In this document: positions 63,393 to 64,000 of the stretch, piece after piece
Layout of the letters: every line of letters starts with the position of its first letter
How positions within the stretch are numbered: the first letter of the stretch is position 1
Assembly (NCBI RefSeq): GCF_004300825.1
Contig: NZ_CP036250.1
Location: forward strand, 2,722,001 to 2,786,000
Source of the DNA: Egicoccus halophilus
GTDB lineage: Bacteria > Actinomycetota > Nitriliruptoria > Nitriliruptorales > Nitriliruptoraceae
DNA: 64,000 bases
Direction of reading: 5' to 3'
The notes under the pieces: generated by a model
The model's input: the letters and a program-made list of their open reading frames with translations, nothing else
What the model was told of the DNA's origin: nothing
The model's database searches: none
Translations under genes and position numbers: made by a program

Positions 63393-63748
63393 GCAAGGCC
63401 GAGGACATCTACCGGACCGTCACCCGCACCTACCGCCGTGACGGCAGCATCGAGACGACCGACCTGCGCTACCCGGACCGAGAGCACGACCCGCTCCGGT
63501 TCGTCGAGACGATGGTCGGCTTGACGGTCCTCACCTCCGGTCGCTTCCCCTCCAACCGCGGCCTCGCGAGCCGGATGGCCGAACTGTGGTCGACGTCGAC
63601 CGTCGAGGCCGCTCTCAGTATCGACAACCTGGCGCATCGAGCCGGCTCCCACCTGCGCCTGATGGGCCCCATCGAGGGCTTCGAGGAGGAAGGCAGATGG
63701 CCCTACGTCTGGGCGCTCGTCGACGAACCCGTTGGGGCGCAACCGTGA
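63389..63748 (+). CDS. Hypothetical element protein
   Basis: The 119-residue protein starts at an ATGA overlap with the preceding frame. The N-terminal part is basic (IYRTVTRTYRRDGS), and the C-terminus has WPYVWALVDEP. No family is recognised. It is part of a tightly packed gene chain. Confidence 0.6.
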   Translation: MSKAEDIYRTVTRTYRRDGSIETTDLRYPDREHDPLRFVETMVGLTVLTSGRFPSNRGLASRMAELWSTSTVEAALSIDNLAHRAGSHLRLMGPIEGFEEEGRWPYVWALVDEPVGAQP

Positions 63749-63825
63749 AGCGCTACCCGGTTCTGACGCTGTACCTCCTCGTCAGTGCCCTGCTCGTCGC
63801 GGTAGTTGAGGGGATGACGCTGTAA
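63745..63825 (+). CDS. 26-residue single-helix membrane peptide
   Basis: GTG 63745 overlaps the previous stop by four bases and encodes VKRYPVLTLYLLVSALLVAVVE plus four residues, one membrane-spanning helix with a basic start. It could be a small inhibitor, lysis or anchor peptide. The overlap and composition are the only support. Confidence 0.5.
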   Translation: MKRYPVLTLYLLVSALLVAVVEGMTL

Positions 63826-64000
63826 ACGAGCCCGAACATCACCGCGCGCGCGACGGTCCTCGGCCTCACCCGCCGCGGACGACCCATCTACGCCATCGCC
63901 GGTGGAGCCGGCGACGAGCCGCCACCCGAGCAGGGCGACGAGGAACAGGACGAGCCACCGGAGGGCTTCGTCCCGGCCGAAGAGTTGGAACGGACCCACG
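63826..64000 (+). CDS. Scaffold-like phage protein, start unclear (3' partial)
   Basis: Directly after TAA 63823-63825 an open frame reads TSPNITARATVLGLTRRG, RPIYAIAGGAGDEPPPEQ, then an acidic stretch and PEGFVPAEELERTH, running off the window. The pattern resembles the N-terminus of head-scaffold proteins of actinophages. No ATG, GTG or TTG opens it; an ACG sits where a TAATG-type overlap would put the start. Either ACG is used or the start was mutated. Confidence 0.4.

Larger units (their letters stand above)
54223..64000. mobile_element. Integrated phage-like or satellite element (extends past the right edge)
   Basis: The interval starts at a tRNA remnant and holds a tyrosine integrase, serine recombinase, excisionase, replication helicase/primase, a TerS-like protein and a scaffold-like fragment, with many small overlapping genes. 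By tRNA polarity the complete tRNA and the other attachment site should lie to the right of the window. No portal, large terminase or tail gene and no conjugation gene is in view. Confidence 0.75.

Overview
The window is high-GC actinobacterial DNA: GTG and TTG starts are frequent, strong GGAGG-type ribosome sites are common, and DUF222-HNH and MarP-like genes are present. N-acetylglutaminylglutamine amide (NAGGN) osmolyte genes, proline uptake and oxidation genes and an SLH-anchored GH10 xylanase suggest a halotolerant or haloalkaliphilic deep-branching actinobacterium, perhaps of the Nitriliruptoria. That placement is inference; no rRNA or other marker gene is present.

Layout. 1-11.4 kb: 3' end of a SIS-domain gene, rhomboid protease, small lipoprotein, a minus-strand NAGGN operon (amidotransferase, GNAT/ATP-grasp synthetase, voltage-sensor-like membrane protein), PhzF, alpha/beta hydrolase, GlpD and acetamidase. 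11.4-12.9 kb: an IS110-family element, with room for a bridge RNA, inserted between acetamidase and SURF1. 13-25.4 kb: a NarL-type regulator behind a perfect 22-bp palindrome, converging on a solute-binding lipoprotein/histidine kinase operon; a DapA-like protein without catalytic residues; GNAT; YczE-like protein; M23 peptidase; OmpR-type two-component pair; HtrA. Two tandem-repeat blocks (28 bp and 61 bp) lie in intergenic space. 25.9-40 kb: AtuA-like protein, SNF2 helicase with SWIM partner, MarP-like protease, ABC-2 exporter with a frameshifted ATPase, PPOX-fold protein, MFS transporter, TypA/BipA. 40-54 kb: CpdB-like nucleotidase, frameshifted PutP, DUF222-HNH, MetA-MetY, proline dehydrogenase and P5C dehydrogenase, SRPBCC and DUF456 proteins, xylanase.

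From 54.2 kb to the right edge lies an integrated element. Its left end is a tRNA 3' fragment (anticodon CAT) that serves as the attachment site. Inside are a tightly overlapping operon of two small proteins, a serine recombinase and a tyrosine integrase; a TerS-like gene with an IS3-family element just upstream of its ribosome site; a Toprim/zinc-finger/RecA-like replication protein; an excisionase; and on the other strand a chain of small unknown genes ending in the head of a scaffold-like ORF. This resembles a degenerate prophage or a phage satellite. It carries a nonsense codon, a doubtful ACG start and a frameshifted transposase.

Several single-base frameshifts (ABC ATPase, PutP, IS3 transposase twice, possibly the integrase) break otherwise conserved proteins. 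They could be true decay or sequence errors.
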